A stretch of 64,000 nucleotides of DNA from Macrocystis pyrifera (Eukaryota > Sar > Phaeophyceae > Laminariales > Laminariaceae), in the NCBI GenBank assembly GCA_031763025.1, contig JASSKH010000016.1:5394001-5458000 (forward strand). Direction: 5' to 3'. Made by a program: the position numbers and the translations under genes. Below the pieces are notes generated by a model. It was not told the DNA's origin. It worked only from the letters and a program-made list of their open reading frames with translations, and did not search any database. This document shows, piece by piece, positions 45,001 to 53,390 of the stretch. Position 1 is the first letter of the stretch. The number at the start of each line of letters is the position of its first letter.

Positions 45001-46816
45001 ACCCCCGTTGCGCCTCCCGCTCCCCGCCGACTCCCCCCCCCCCCCCCCCGCGACTCGTTGACCGGCCCTGATGCCGTCCCCCCTCCCCCCCCCCCTCCCC
45101 TCCCCCCCCCACCCGCCCCCCCCTCCCCTCCCATCGTCCCTTCGGTCGTGCCGCGCCGCGTCCCCCGCGTAGCCATCCCCTCCACCGCCCCCTCCACCAC
45201 CCCCCCCGCCTCCTCCGTTCATGTACCGGCTTTCTCTACCCCCACCGCCATTCCGATGGTCGCCACCGAACTTCACAAGGTGGTGGTGGCTGTGGTTGTG
45301 GTGGTTATCGTTGTGGTAGTGGTGGTGGTGATCGTTCCGCTTGGGAGAGGCCCCGCCGCTACCACCACCATATCCCCCCCCCCCCCCCCCTGCGGGAGAC
45401 ACGACCGGGAGAGCGCCTGTCTGAACGTGGGCGCCGCTCCCCGGGGGACCTCCGGTAAGAATTGCGACCGCCCCCCCCCTCCACCACCGCCACCCCGACC
45501 GCTCCCCCTCCCGACACCGCCTCCACCGTAGCTGTGGTCACGGCCCACACGATAACCACTGCCGCCGCCACCCCCCCTGTCTCTGCTGCGAGAGCGGCTG
45601 CGATGAGAAGGTCGACCATGGCCGGGATAGCGGGCCAGACCCGCCGCCCCGTTGCTCACGTTAGTACCGCCGCCGCCACCACCACCACGGTCGTAGTAAC
45701 GCGGGGCATTGCGGGAGTCCTCATCACGGTGGGAAATCCTGATAGGCGCCCCCGCCCCTCCCCCCGCTGCCGCGGCAGCAGCAGCGCCATTGCTGTTCCA
45801 CCCCCCAGAGGGAAGGGAGTGCTGCTGCATGTTGTGGCCGTTCCACTGCCCGCTACCACCACCCCCACCACCCCCACCACCGCGACCCCCGCCGCGCTCG
45901 CGCGAGGAGCCTCGAGTCCGCGGCTGCTCCCAAGACTCGCGAGCGACAACGTGCGCCGCGGGGCGTCCCTGCTGCACATCACCCGCGGGATACCTCCGGG
46001 GCGCGCGGGTCCTGCTATCGCGATTCCTACTGTCGGCTCTGTAACCACCGCCACCACCGCCTCCGCCACCTCCGTCCCCACCTCCGTCCCCGCCCCAATC
46101 ATCCCCCCCTCCCCCTCCTCCGCCTCCATTACCATTAGCGTACCTCGGACGCCTGTCCGCTCCGCCGTCAAAACCACCCGCGCCAAACCCTTGACCGGGA
46201 TCCCCGCAGCCACCACCGCCACCGCCGCCGGGGTAACGCTCCGAGTCGTGCCCGCGGTACCCGTTACGCGCGGGGCTCCTGTCCCAGCCTCTCCCCCCAA
46301 TGGCGACGCTGCTGGGCTCGATCACCACTGGGAACGGCTGATCGCGCGAGTCGGCCGCGGCAGAGGCGGGGCCGGGGCCGCGCGGAGGACTTGCCAACCC
46401 CCTCCCGCGATCAGCACCGCCTCCACCGCCTCCGCGATCGCGAGAGTCGGCACCGCCGCGCAAGGGCCGCCCCCCGCCCCCCCCCCCCCCCTCCACTACC
46501 GCCTCCTCCTCCTCCTCCTCCTCCACCGGTACCGCTGTAACCCAGTCCTCGCGCCTTCCTGCCAAAACCGGCCCTGCTATCCCCTCCTCTTTCTACTCCC
46601 TTGTCTCCTCCAACCCAGCCTCCGCCTTCCAGTCTCCTCCTACCTCCTCCATCACCGCCGCCGCTATCGCCACCCCCGCCCGAAACGTGTCCGTTCCTCC
46701 AGTGGCCACCGTCGTGAGGGGAGGGATCGCGGTAAGAGGATGGCAGCTGGCGGCGGCGTCTCGAGTGCGAGCCTTCGTGGTGGTCGTTGGTTATGTGAAT
46801 CCTCCGGTGGGCAGGG
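34039..46816 (-). CDS. LAMMER/CLK-type dual-specificity protein kinase
   Basis: Seven minus-strand exons (46816-44962, 42488-42357, 40396-40143, 39188-39047, 38241-38066, 35940-35761, 34164-34039) join in frame to about 950 residues. The N-terminal ~600 residues are RGG/Gly- and RS-rich with a His run. The kinase domain has GLGTFGRVVE (P-loop), VAVKVV (Lys), ESALIEAQIL (helix C Glu), HTDLKPENVLL (catalytic), DFGGATYE (metal), YRAPEVILG and EHLALMEKCVG, the LAMMER signature. Such kinases phosphorylate SR splicing factors in the nucleus. The domain is complete, ending HRFFDDS-stop. Two problems exist: a one-base deletion in the third exon and frame changes at G runs in the first. The 5' start is unresolved, since no convincing ATG lies near 46816. 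Confidence 0.85.
34260..34765. repeat. Three degenerate MITE-2-like half copies plus TCAAGGTCAA repeats
   Basis: AATTCCAAGTGTTTTGTC, AATTCCAAGTGTTTCATC and AATTCCAAGTAAATTGCC are each followed by a CGGGAGTGCRGT-like arm. TTAACCC starts lie at 34428 and 34655. They lie in the last kinase intron. Confidence 0.5.
34869..35110 (-). repeat. Type A poly(C) retroelement end
   Basis: Minus strand: CATTCATGCGACTCGCC to ATGGTCATAACACTACGGCC, GAGCAC, then about 23 C (seen as G at 34869-34892). In the last kinase intron. Confidence 0.75.
35330..35600. repeat. GGTATGGTAC-type simple repeats
   Basis: Degenerate TATGGTATGG units in the last kinase intron. A related tract lies at 46905-47660. Confidence 0.6.
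35761..35940 (-). CDS. Kinase exon 6: LAMMER motif
   Basis: The acceptor is TTTTCACAG. The exon starts HNNLEHLALMEKCVGLFPSA, with EHLALMEKCVG matching the family signature EHLAMMERxxG, and ends RRMKRLQ before donor GTGATG. 60 codons, phase 0 on both sides. Confidence 0.9.
36014..36085 (-). repeat. Type B poly(C) retroelement end
   Basis: Minus strand core to AATGAGTAC then C. G tracts (plus strand) flank both sides. In kinase intron 5. Confidence 0.7.
36195..36530 (-). repeat. Two type A poly(C) retroelement ends in tandem
   Basis: Copies at 36195-36290 and 36300-36530. The longer one extends to GATGCCATCCATATGCAAG-like sequence, giving a unit of about 230 bases before the tail. Confidence 0.7.
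36566..36680 (-). repeat. Type B poly(C) retroelement end with 40-nt tail
   Basis: 40 G on the plus strand (36566-36605), then GTACTCATTTGTTGCTTGCC and the type B core. A second run of G stands on the other side (about 36675). Confidence 0.8.
36820..36990 (+). repeat. Retroelement 3' tail, copy 1
   Basis: GAACGTGGAAGTGTGATGAGC, TTTATTTTTAACAATCCGC and GAGGATAA followed by an A tract match 50250-50345. Shared 3' untranslated sequence with an A-rich tail suggests a LINE or SINE end. Confidence 0.6.
36991..37894. other. Kinase intron 5, no supported gene
   Basis: An AT dinucleotide run (37040-37062) and unremarkable sequence. Short open frames at 37312-37882 have no recognisable domain. Confidence 0.35.
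37895..38045. repeat. (CAGTTA)n minisatellite
   Basis: Degenerate CAGTTACAGTTACA units immediately downstream (minus-strand sense) of kinase exon 5. Confidence 0.85.
38066..38241 (-). CDS. Kinase exon 5: DFG to subdomain IX
   Basis: The acceptor is CCCGGCAG. The first two bases complete Val, then IDFGGATYEHDSHAS, NTRQYRAPEVILGLRW and DLWSVGCIIAELFLG. The donor is ACG|GTGAGC. Ends phase 0 (LLFAT). Confidence 0.9.
38609..38717. mobile_element. MITE-1 copy in kinase intron 4
   Basis: Palindromic TACGGGGGTCCATAGTTAAC ends, inverted orientation relative to the 10.2-kb copies. Confidence 0.85.
38945..39010. repeat. Run of 66 G near the exon 4 donor
   Basis: An uninterrupted homopolymer whose edge is 36 bases beyond the 5' splice site of kinase exon 4; it is poly(C) in the transcript. 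No retroelement end abuts it. Confidence 0.9.
39047..39188 (-). CDS. Kinase exon 4: catalytic loop
   Basis: The acceptor is TTTTCAAAG. Encodes AIEFLHSMKLIHTDLKPENV, the LAMMER-type HTDLKPEN catalytic loop, and ends phase 1 at AAGG|GTGAGC. The next exon's TC completes Val of KVIDFG. Confidence 0.9.
39440..39790 (-). pseudogene. Ghost copies of kinase exon 4 in its own intron
   Basis: 39723-39774 resembles the first ~50 bases of exon 4 (minus strand AIELN...WSTRSLKRE against AIEFL...IHTDLKPE, with indels). 39452-39481 resembles its first ~30 bases. Each is followed by GCGAGGTTTCATCCA-like and GATATCGATATCCGATATCG sequence, as the real exon is. Confidence 0.55.
40005..40125 (+). repeat. Type B poly(C) retroelement end
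   Basis: The frame NVGGVSMRSSSGAPSRKGCVV leads into AAAATGAGTAC and C-rich sequence; a C-rich block (39956-40003) precedes it. In kinase intron 3. Confidence 0.75.
40143..40396 (-). CDS. Kinase exon 3 with a one-base deletion
   Basis: The acceptor is CTGAGCAG and the donor CTGCAG|GTGGGA. It starts VNKYHESALIEAQILRDVN and reads FGQLEHQG, then falls out of frame. One extra base near 40259-40262 restores HCCLVFECLGRSLYDFLKK to IARELLQ, in phase with the next exon. The length of 254 (not 255) confirms the single missing base. Sequencing error, damaged allele or programmed shift cannot be told apart here. Confidence 0.85.
40422..40530 (-). repeat. Type B poly(C) retroelement end
   Basis: About 26 G (plus strand), then the complete type B core to CGGAGCACCGTTCCTACTCC. 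G runs lie on both sides. Confidence 0.8.
40545..40800 (-). repeat. Four short type A ends separated by G tracts
   Basis: Fragments at about 40553, 40619, 40674 and 40733 each keep only the last 45-50 bases (GGTCATACGACTACGGCCAT to GAGTAC or variants), and every junction is a G tract. Strong evidence that the tract is the boundary. Confidence 0.75.
40801..41543 (-). repeat. 388-bp tandem duplication containing type A ends
   Basis: 40801-41188 is repeated at 41189-41543 with a few deletions. Each unit has a short B-like end, a G tract and a longer type A copy reaching TCAAGGGTGAGCTGCACC. Confidence 0.85.
42357..42488 (-). CDS. Kinase exon 2: P-loop and catalytic lysine
   Basis: The acceptor is ATGACGCAG. 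44 codons: GEKGAIIGDRYELQGD, GLGTFGRVVECWD, YVAVKVVRK. It ends AGAAAG|GCGAGT, an apparent GC donor; VRK then VNKYHESA in the next exon aligns without gap to the family, supporting the junction. Phase 0 on both sides. Confidence 0.9.
42545..42655. repeat. GATC-rich dispersed repeat, fragment
   Basis: AGATCAACCTACAGATGGATCATCTAGATTC followed by GCTGTGCAGGATCTGCAGG, in kinase intron 1. Confidence 0.4.
42719..43640 (-). pseudogene. Decayed LINE 3' end carrying the type B tail
   Basis: Minus-strand translation gives broken but protein-like stretches: NMPKKRLPAIVDRAAWEKV and KGRAGIRWDRVVEKVW; MCPCGKAIETRTHMVF, ECEMYNEERDVLEEE and EFGTLDNSEKMIAIVGD; and finally RNGAPSRKGCVV leading into the type B core and a tail of about 16 C. 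CPCGKxxEtrtH is a Cys/His zinc-knuckle-like module common at the C-terminus of LINE ORF2. Several stops and frameshifts make it dead. It sits inside kinase intron 1. Confidence 0.7.
43785..43885. repeat. GATC-rich dispersed repeat, fragment
   Basis: CAGATCGTACAGATC, TAGATCATGCGGTC, CTCCCAGCAACACGAGC. Confidence 0.4.
44045..44400. repeat. 52-bp tandem repeat, about 7 units
   Basis: Unit CGAGGTGTGAATTATTGGTA, then ACCCGTAACAGTAGTCTACT, then GCTACAGCTATC. Units carry the inverted AGTAG/CTACT. One unit has a 16-base insertion. In kinase intron 1. Confidence 0.9.
44608..44713. mobile_element. MITE-1 copy (second subfamily)
   Basis: TACGGGGGACCACATTAAAT and GGTCCTATCCACTATGC ends around CCTATACATTTCG. 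Confidence 0.8.
44962..46816 (-). CDS. Kinase exon 1 (first resolved): RGG/RS-rich N-terminus
   Basis: Proposed acceptor CTCACCATAG (boundary tentative), then RRIHITNDHHEGSHSRRRRQ. Long Gly runs follow with SRDRGGGG, SRNRDSRTRAPRRYP, SHRSRSRSRDRGG, NSYRRSPGERRPR and RRSPGRVSRR. A His run (DHHHHYHNDNHHNHSHHH) comes next, and the end is DDQGHYK before donor AAG|GTAATT. DDxxGHY is the conserved start of LAMMER kinase cores. The best reading changes frame at three C/G runs (about 46482, 45472 and 45376), each time restoring RS- or His-rich sequence, so the run lengths are suspect. Confidence 0.75.
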
Positions 46817-46904
46817 CTATGGTGAGAGACACGGGCAGCGCGAGAGGAAGGGGAAATAACGAGAGGGCGGAGGTAAGACACGCTAAGCCACGGGATGGCA
46901 TGGA

Positions 46905-47660
46905 AGGTATGGTACGGTATGGTATGGCATGGCATGGTATAGTATAGTATAGCATAGCATTTTATGGTATGGTGTGGTGCGGTATACGTTATGAAGCTGA
47001 AAGACGCGTTTCCGCCTCGTGATACGGTGGTGCAATAAGGTACCGTCGTTGTACGCTATAGCACGGTAACTCAGGTACGGTAAGTCAAGGCGCGTATGCG
47101 TTCCGCGGTGCAGCAGCGGGGCGAACAAGGTGCGATTGCGGTGCGGTATGTTAAAAACTACCGAGTCGCGTTTTTTTTCTTCGCGGTACGGTAGAGGGCG
47201 AATAAGGTACAGTCGCGATATGGCATGGTAAGAAGGTACAACTACGGTATCGTAGGGTAAGGCATGGCGTGGCGAGGTAATGCGAGTTTTCGAATCGCGG
47301 TACCGTGGTGTCCACAAAAGAAGGTAATGGGACAACATGGAAACGTGCGGTAGAGTGAGGCAAGACGTGCTTCGCTTCGCGGTACGGTGGAGTGGATAAC
47401 GTCTGGCTGACGTAGGGTATTGTGGTACTTCGAATCACATGAAGGCGCGGATTTGTTTCGAGGTACGGTAGTCTAAATAATGTACGGCTGCGGCATGGTA
47501 CGGACGCGCTTCCCTTCGCGATACGGCGGGGTGGGTAAGGCACGGTTTCATTGTTACGGTATGATAAGGTGATGAGTGGCATGCATGAGGTACAGGCACG
47601 GAAAAGGTTTACCGGAACGTTAAGACGAGTTTTGCGGCCCGGTGGAGTCAATAAGGTTTG
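46905..47660. repeat. GGTATGGTACGG simple repeats
   Basis: Degenerate 5- and 10-base GGTAC/GGTAT units over about 750 bases, upstream of the resolved kinase exons. Any 5' kinase exon lies beyond or within this. 47661-48194 shows CAGTACTGC-type repeats only. Confidence 0.75.
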
Positions 47661-48194
47661 GCACGGCGGTGCGATACGGTAAAGAAGAGCTCAATACGAG
47701 TGTCTATTGTATTATATTGCTGCATTCATAGATTTTTAGATGTTTCGTTTATCCCCTCGGCACTCAGCCCAAACAATTGCCTTTCCTTCGGCTAAGCTCT
47801 GACACATCGTTGGTCTAAAAAGTCGGACTCGCCTCCCCCCACCCGCTGGGGTACGTGCCTTGGCTTATATCGAACGAAGGGGTCAATATTCGTAGCATGA
47901 TGTAGAGCTGTCCTGTACTGCGGAGTACGACAGCACAACACCGTGCTGCTGAGTGCTGCAGCACAACACCGTACTGCGTACTGCAGTAGTATTACCTACA
48001 TGGCGACCTAAATACTACCGGTACGAAGTACTGCTGTACTACGAGTTGTACTGCAGTAGGTATATTAGTAGAAAACTCATAACGCCCGAGGAATAAACAA
48101 CATTACCATACCAGCCGGCTACACTACTGTAAACAAACGTTATACCAGGTACCTGGTACCTGTTTTACCGTCCTTCAAATCAAGCAACACACAT

Positions 48195-49010
48195 AAACGT
48201 AACATTCGCGTGCACAGATGGACAGACAAACAGGCAAACAGGCAGACAGACCCACGGACAGGTATACAGACAGAAATGCAGGCCGAGCGACAGACCAACA
48301 TACAGGAAGACAGACAGGCACACACACCGACGGACAGGCAGACAAGCAGGCAGACAGACAAGCAGACAGACAGGCAGGCAGACAGTCAGATAAGCAAACA
48401 GACAGATACCGACAGACAAAGATAGACAGCGGAGAACAGACAGGAAGACAGACAGGCAAAAGGCAGAGATACCGACAAACAGGCAGGCAGGACAGGCAGG
48501 CAGACAGGCAGGCGGATAGATAGGCAAGCAAACAGAACAACGGACAGACACACAGACAGACAGACAGACAGGCAAGGCAGTCAGATAAACGGACAAGGCA
48601 GTTACATTGACAGACGGAAAACGCATACATGCCGACAGACATGCATACGTACTGACCGACCAGCAGATCGACGGACAGACAGATAGATATACAGACGGAA
48701 CGGCGGACATACATACAGACAGACGAACAAAACAGTCAGACAAACGGACAAGGCAGCCAGAAAGACAGACTAAACGGTAGACAGACAAACAGACAGGCAG
48801 GCAGACAGACATGCACACCAATAGACAGATATACAGAGAGCAGACAGATAAACAGATAGACAGAGAGACAAAAAAACAAAGAGACAGAGAGGCAGAGAGG
48901 CAGAGAGGCAGAGAGGCAGAGAGATAGAGAGACAGACAGACAGATAGACAGACAGACAAGACTCGTACACAGAACGATCGACAGGCAGGCAATTCGCAGT
49001 TAGACACACG
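48195..49010. repeat. (CAGACAGG)n satellite-like array
   Basis: About 800 bases of GACAGACAGGCAG variants. Both strands stay open by composition alone (CLSVCLSVC-like and TDRQTDRQ-like). Confidence 0.95.
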
Positions 49011-49619
49011 GAGTTAGACAGACCGATTCAGTACCAAGGAAATCAGGGGTGAGAGTGAAGGGCTTGTGTCAGCGTGTGCTGAGTTTACGGTTCTCGTCTC
49101 GCTAGCCTCGTGGCCACGACCGCCTCCCCTCTGCGGACCCCTCTCCGATTTACCGTGGTCGGGCTCTCCGTCTGTTCTGTCTCAAGGAGGCCCGTCGCCC
49201 TCGGGCGCGGGGGATGGACACGCCATTTAGGCTCGTTCGACGGCTCGTCGACACGGGAAACAAACTCGCGCTAGGGTTCACGTTGCGTGGCGCTCTGGAC
49301 GAAATGTAGGGACCGTTGGGGTTTCAAGACTAGTATATAACGGTATTTACATTTCGGTCTAGAGTGCTCGCCAGCTTGTTCAAACTCGTTCCGTTTTAGA
49401 CGTCGACCCCCTTTCTGTGACCGTAATCCCTCCACGAGAGCGCGACGGTGAGACGCGACACCGGCCACCCCCCTTTCCCCCCTCCCTCCCTCTGCACGCC
49501 TGCCCCCGCCAGAGCCCGTTTTGGGCATGTGCTCGCTTGTAATCAAAACGCGAAGCCGGGCTCTTTCCGCTCGACTTGTGTAGGCTCTGCTCCTCTCCGA
49601 AAAAAAAACAGTAGCAATA
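49011..49619. other. Possible retroelement 5' region
   Basis: GC-rich single-copy-looking sequence before the reading frame at 49620. No motif recognised. Confidence 0.3.
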
Positions 49620-50033
49620 GTGGCGTACCATAAGTCATCGAAAGGAAACGTGGACGGCGTGTTCATGCCGGGAGTGGGAAACTTGTCGTGGATCCCTAGG
49701 TCATGGCCGCCCGCACAGGTTCTCACGACAACGGTGCCGGCAGGACGACCGACGCTCCCGGGGCACCGGAGGTCGGAGAGCACGCCACCGAAGAAATCAC
49801 GACAAAAGGAAATCCCATGTGGTGAGGCGTTGCGTCAAAACGCTGAGAGGGCAGTCACGGCTCGCAGAATGCGGAGATACCCTTCGTGGATTCCGACGTC
49901 GAGGCCTCCTGAGCGCGTGCGGCACCGTGCGACCGGATTGGTGGCACGGGCCGCTGCGGCCGAGGCGGGGGGCACGCCCCGGCGAAGAAACCGCGCGAGA
50001 AGGTCTTGGGGGGCGGGAGAGGTGCGCAAATGA
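49620..50033 (+). CDS. Arg/Pro-rich ORF next to a retroelement 3' tail
   Basis: The 137-codon frame begins GTG GCG (no ATG needed if it is an internal fragment). It contains an internal duplication: WIPRSWPPAQVLTTTVPAGR and WIPTSRPPERVRHRATGLVA are aligned halves, each ending in a basic RRNRARRSW/KKSRQKE-like stretch. It has no known domain. The shared 3' tail 220 bases downstream suggests a LINE- or SINE-linked reading frame, perhaps ORF1-like. It may equally be chance in GC-rich DNA. Confidence 0.25.
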   Translation: MAYHKSSKGNVDGVFMPGVGNLSWIPRSWPPAQVLTTTVPAGRPTLPGHRRSESTPPKKSRQKEIPCGEALRQNAERAVTARRMRRYPSWIPTSRPPERVRHRATGLVARAAAAEAGGTPRRRNRARRSWGAGEVRK

Positions 50034-50249
50034 AAATAGTCAGATGAGCCTCTGAGGACCAACGCCCCAACGGGTAGGGTGGACCGTAACTGGACCGAGT
50101 CCGGCGGGAAGGCCTCATAGCCTTGGTTTTTGTTAGTGGGTGAGCTCGCGCAAGTCCCACACTACCCGGGAGAGATGACTCTCCCGGGTGGCTACCTCCA
50201 CCGCACCTGCTCCTCTGGGGGGTCAGGTCGGGTCAACGTGCCCAACTGG

Positions 50250-50350
50250 GCTAAATTGACACACGACAAGAAATTGGGAACGTGGAAGTGTGGTGAGCTA
50301 AGCTTTATTTTTACCAATCCGCCTGAGGATAAGAATAAAATAAAATAAAA
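50250..50350 (+). repeat. Retroelement 3' tail, copy 2
   Basis: GAACGTGGAAGTGTGGTGAGC, CTTTATTTTTACCAATCCGC and GAGGATAA with an AATAAAATAAAAT tail, matching 36890-36985. Confidence 0.65.
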
Positions 50351-50907
50351 AAAGTCAGATGAGCCTATTAATAGTATAAGGACTATAATATATATGTTTG
50401 TATATTTATATTTACATACCGGAATGATACGAGACACGCGTCCTCACGGCACGGGGAACGGGAGACAGATGGTTAGACAAACAAACAGTATCGTAGGAGA
50501 CGTGCGTTGTACCAGGTAACAGGTATACCCTACCATACATACTTCTGTACCGGCACGTATGTACGTGGCCAGTAGAGTTGTACCCAGCTATTCTCTGACA
50601 GGGAAGCGAGCCAGACAGACTCTAGAGCCGATAGAGACGTACCAGGTAGAGGTTAGAGATACATCATTAAGATCGAGATGCTGCTGTAGTTGATAAGTCC
50701 AGAGCTCGCATACTAGAGCAGAGAGCAGAGAGCAGAAAGTGAAAGCGAGATGGAGAGAGACGGGAAGAGACAGAGGAAGGCTGTGTGAGCATGGATATAC
50801 TTGGCGAGTATATACTCGGACATAAATACCAGGTACCTCGTACATACCAGGTACTGCTTGCTGAAAGTTGAGAGATTCCAAACTTGTACTGGCGAAATAG
50901 TCACAGA

Positions 50908-51592
50908 GCGAGGGTGTCCGCAATTTTTTTTTCGACACCTCACGTCGAATTATTCAACTTGGGTCCTCCCGACAGGGGGGGGGGGGGTACCTGGTACCGC
51001 CCGCCCCTGCTTGGTACAAGGCCTTCCACCGTATTATAATACTACTGTGAGGCGGGGCCTAACCTCTAGGCTACAGCTGCGTCTGGCTGCGGAGTTGCGG
51101 CCACTGCAGCAGCAGCGGTGAGTGATACAAAAGATCTATGAGTTCGCTCGAACGTGGACAGAAGGCCCCGAAGAGCCAAGGGATCGGCAGGCTTGACTGG
51201 CTTCCTGAGGAAGGTTGACGAGAATGGAGATATTGCGTGGGTTTGTCGCGGTGCGAACGGCTTCAGCGACGCTGTACTTGCCAGACAAACCCACGCGATA
51301 TCTCCATTCCCGTCAACCTTCTTCAGGAAGCGTTCATCCAGTCAAGCCTGCCGATCCCTTGGCTCTTCGGGGCCTTCTGGTCCACGTTCGAGCGAACTCA
51401 TAGGTCCTTTGTATCACTCGCTGCTGCTGCCATGGCCGCAACTCCGCTGCCAGATGCAGCTGTAGCCTAGAGGTCAGCAGGCCCTGCCTCACAGTGGTAT
51501 TATAGTGTGGCGGAAGGCCTTGTATCAAGCAGTGGGGGACGGCTCTCTACCGTCCCCTGGTTTCGGTTTTACATAGATATTGTACAGGCGTA

Positions 51593-51623
<31 letters not shown>

Positions 51624-51707
51624 ATCAGGTACTCCCCCCCTGTCGGGAGGCCCAAGTTGAACAATTCCACTTGAGGTGACAAAAAAATATTTTGCCGACA
51701 CCCTCGC
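50908..51707. mobile_element. 800-bp foldback element with ~380-bp inverted arms
   Basis: Outer arms GCGAGGGTGTC...TCCCGACAGGGGG (50908-50990) and its inverse (51640-51707) enclose inner arms 51015-51247 and 51284-51535. The inner arms are about 90% complementary around a 36-base loop. They share TTGGTACAAGGCCTTCCACC, CAAGGGATCGGCAGGCTTGA and GAGATATTGCGTGGGTTTGTC. No intact ORF with motifs. An arm relic is at 61826-61940. Confidence 0.85.
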
Positions 51708-52689
51708 AGTATTAATAAAGGTGTACCCCGGACGATCAAAACCCGGGTACCCGGTGGGTACAACCCGGGTGGGGTATACCCGTGACGGGTTCGGGTATGA
51801 CTTGAAACCCGCGGGTTCTGGGGGTGACCAAAACCTGGGTACTCCGCGGGTTTGAGTACCCGGCTACCCGTGTGTTTGACATGTCCCCCGTTTACAATGT
51901 CCCACAATATCTCTAGAAACCTTTCAAATCGACAGAAAACGGGGGTCCCTGATCACCTGTCCATGGAATTTTTCCATTTTTGTTATAAATACGGGTGCCT
52001 GTCACGTTGATATCTTGGAAATTCTTGGAGTTTACCACCGACGTATACATCGGCATGCCTTTCTTTACTCGAGCCATGACACCGGCCCGACATAGAGACC
52101 TGGGAACGCCACCTACTATGGCGCACATCAGGTCAATCTCGCTATATAACTGAATGTGCTCAGTTCAGGGGCGTAAGTGTGGGTATCTGCTTTTCCGCGT
52201 GCAACCATAGACTATACAAGGTTCTCCTCTGGGAGGTGCCTATTTAATAGGGGAGTGGCGCAAGAACGAAATAATATTTGTATGAAATACCTGCACACCT
52301 GTTCAGAACCATCAATATCTGTATCCATCCATCATTAATGTTAAGAACACACACATGTTTTTGAGGACAGACCATAAACTGCTGCTTTCTAAAAAACTTA
52401 TACTGCTGTTTGTGGATATAGTGTTCAATCATTTCAATAATATAAAAGAGGGTATACCGGTAAGTGGATATTGATCCTGAACAGATGACTCGCGGCGATC
52501 AATTCAATGCTTGCCGCGTAAACCTAAGTACGAAAAGTTGCGTGAGGCCGAGGATGCGACATAATACTTCGTGACCGGCTGAGTAAAATCCAGCACGTAC
52601 TAAATATATTCACGCAAAAAAGTTTTTTGGCGCTCAGGGTAAAAAAAAAAGGTTTCACAGATACAGTAGATGCTCGAGAACAATTCGTA
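51708..52689. other. No firm gene; one candidate small minus-strand ORF
   Basis: GGGTACCCGG simple repeats at 51735-51860. On the minus strand, 52128-51913 encodes 71 residues (from MCAIVGGVPRS to SVDLKGF) with protein-like composition but no recognised family or splice context. Confidence 0.3.
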
Positions 52690-53390
52690 GTCCGAGTACT
52701 GAGAGTATTGGAGTACTGGCGGCCAAAGTATTGCGAGTACTGAGAAGGCCCAACTACTGAGAGTACTGAGAGTATGAGCAGTACGGAACCCTGAGAGCAC
52801 AGGCAATTATGTACCCGCAGTACTGCAACACGAGACACTTGGAGTACAGGCAATATCCGCAGCACGGAACCTCGAGATACTGATAGTACTCGCAGTACAT
52901 ACTCCTCGCAGGAAATATTCTCGAAATACTCCCAGTGCTCTAAGTACTCGAGTTGTCCCCAGCGAAAGTAATTTGCTCCAACTCCCCCTCGTGGGACCAT
53001 CTAGTGAGTGTTTTGTGCCGAACAATGGGCCTGAGAATTGTCGACACGGTGCAAAGACCGTCGACGCACGTCATGCTCCAATTATACTGGGCATATTGAG
53101 AGTATTTCGGAACCGCGAGTACTCGCAGTACGAACACTACCGACGGACGAAATACCGATAGTACTTGCAGTACCCGCAGTACAAAACCCCGAGATACTTG
53201 AAGCACAACAGGGAGTGTCCACAGCAGCAGTAGTAGCGAATCCCGAATTAGTGCGGGCCCGAAAGTACCCGTAGAGTAGTATCGGCACTACAGGTAGTAC
53301 AGAACCTCGAAATACTGCGAGTACTCGCAGTATCTGTTGCAACAAACCCGAAATACTGCGAGTGCATGAAGTACCTACAGCAGTATTTCT
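52690..53390. repeat. Degenerate GAGTACTCGCAGTAC repeats
   Basis: Units of about 30 bases such as CAGTACGGAACCTCGAGATACTGAGAG (with variants) over 700 bases. 53391-54434 holds further AGTAC-rich sequence without a gene. Confidence 0.6.

Noticed and set aside
45462..46859. 465-codon plus-strand open frame (Pro/Thr/Ala-rich)
   Set aside because: It is the complement of the kinase RGG/RS exon; Gly/Arg codons read as Pro/Ala/Ser on the other strand stay open by composition.
48180..49007. 275-codon minus-strand Cys/Leu/Ser-rich frame
   Set aside because: It lies wholly within the CAGACAG simple-repeat array, which is open on both strands.
49271..49783. 170-codon minus-strand frame
   Set aside because: Overlaps the opposite-strand frame next to a retroelement tail and shows no motif; no support for either beyond openness.
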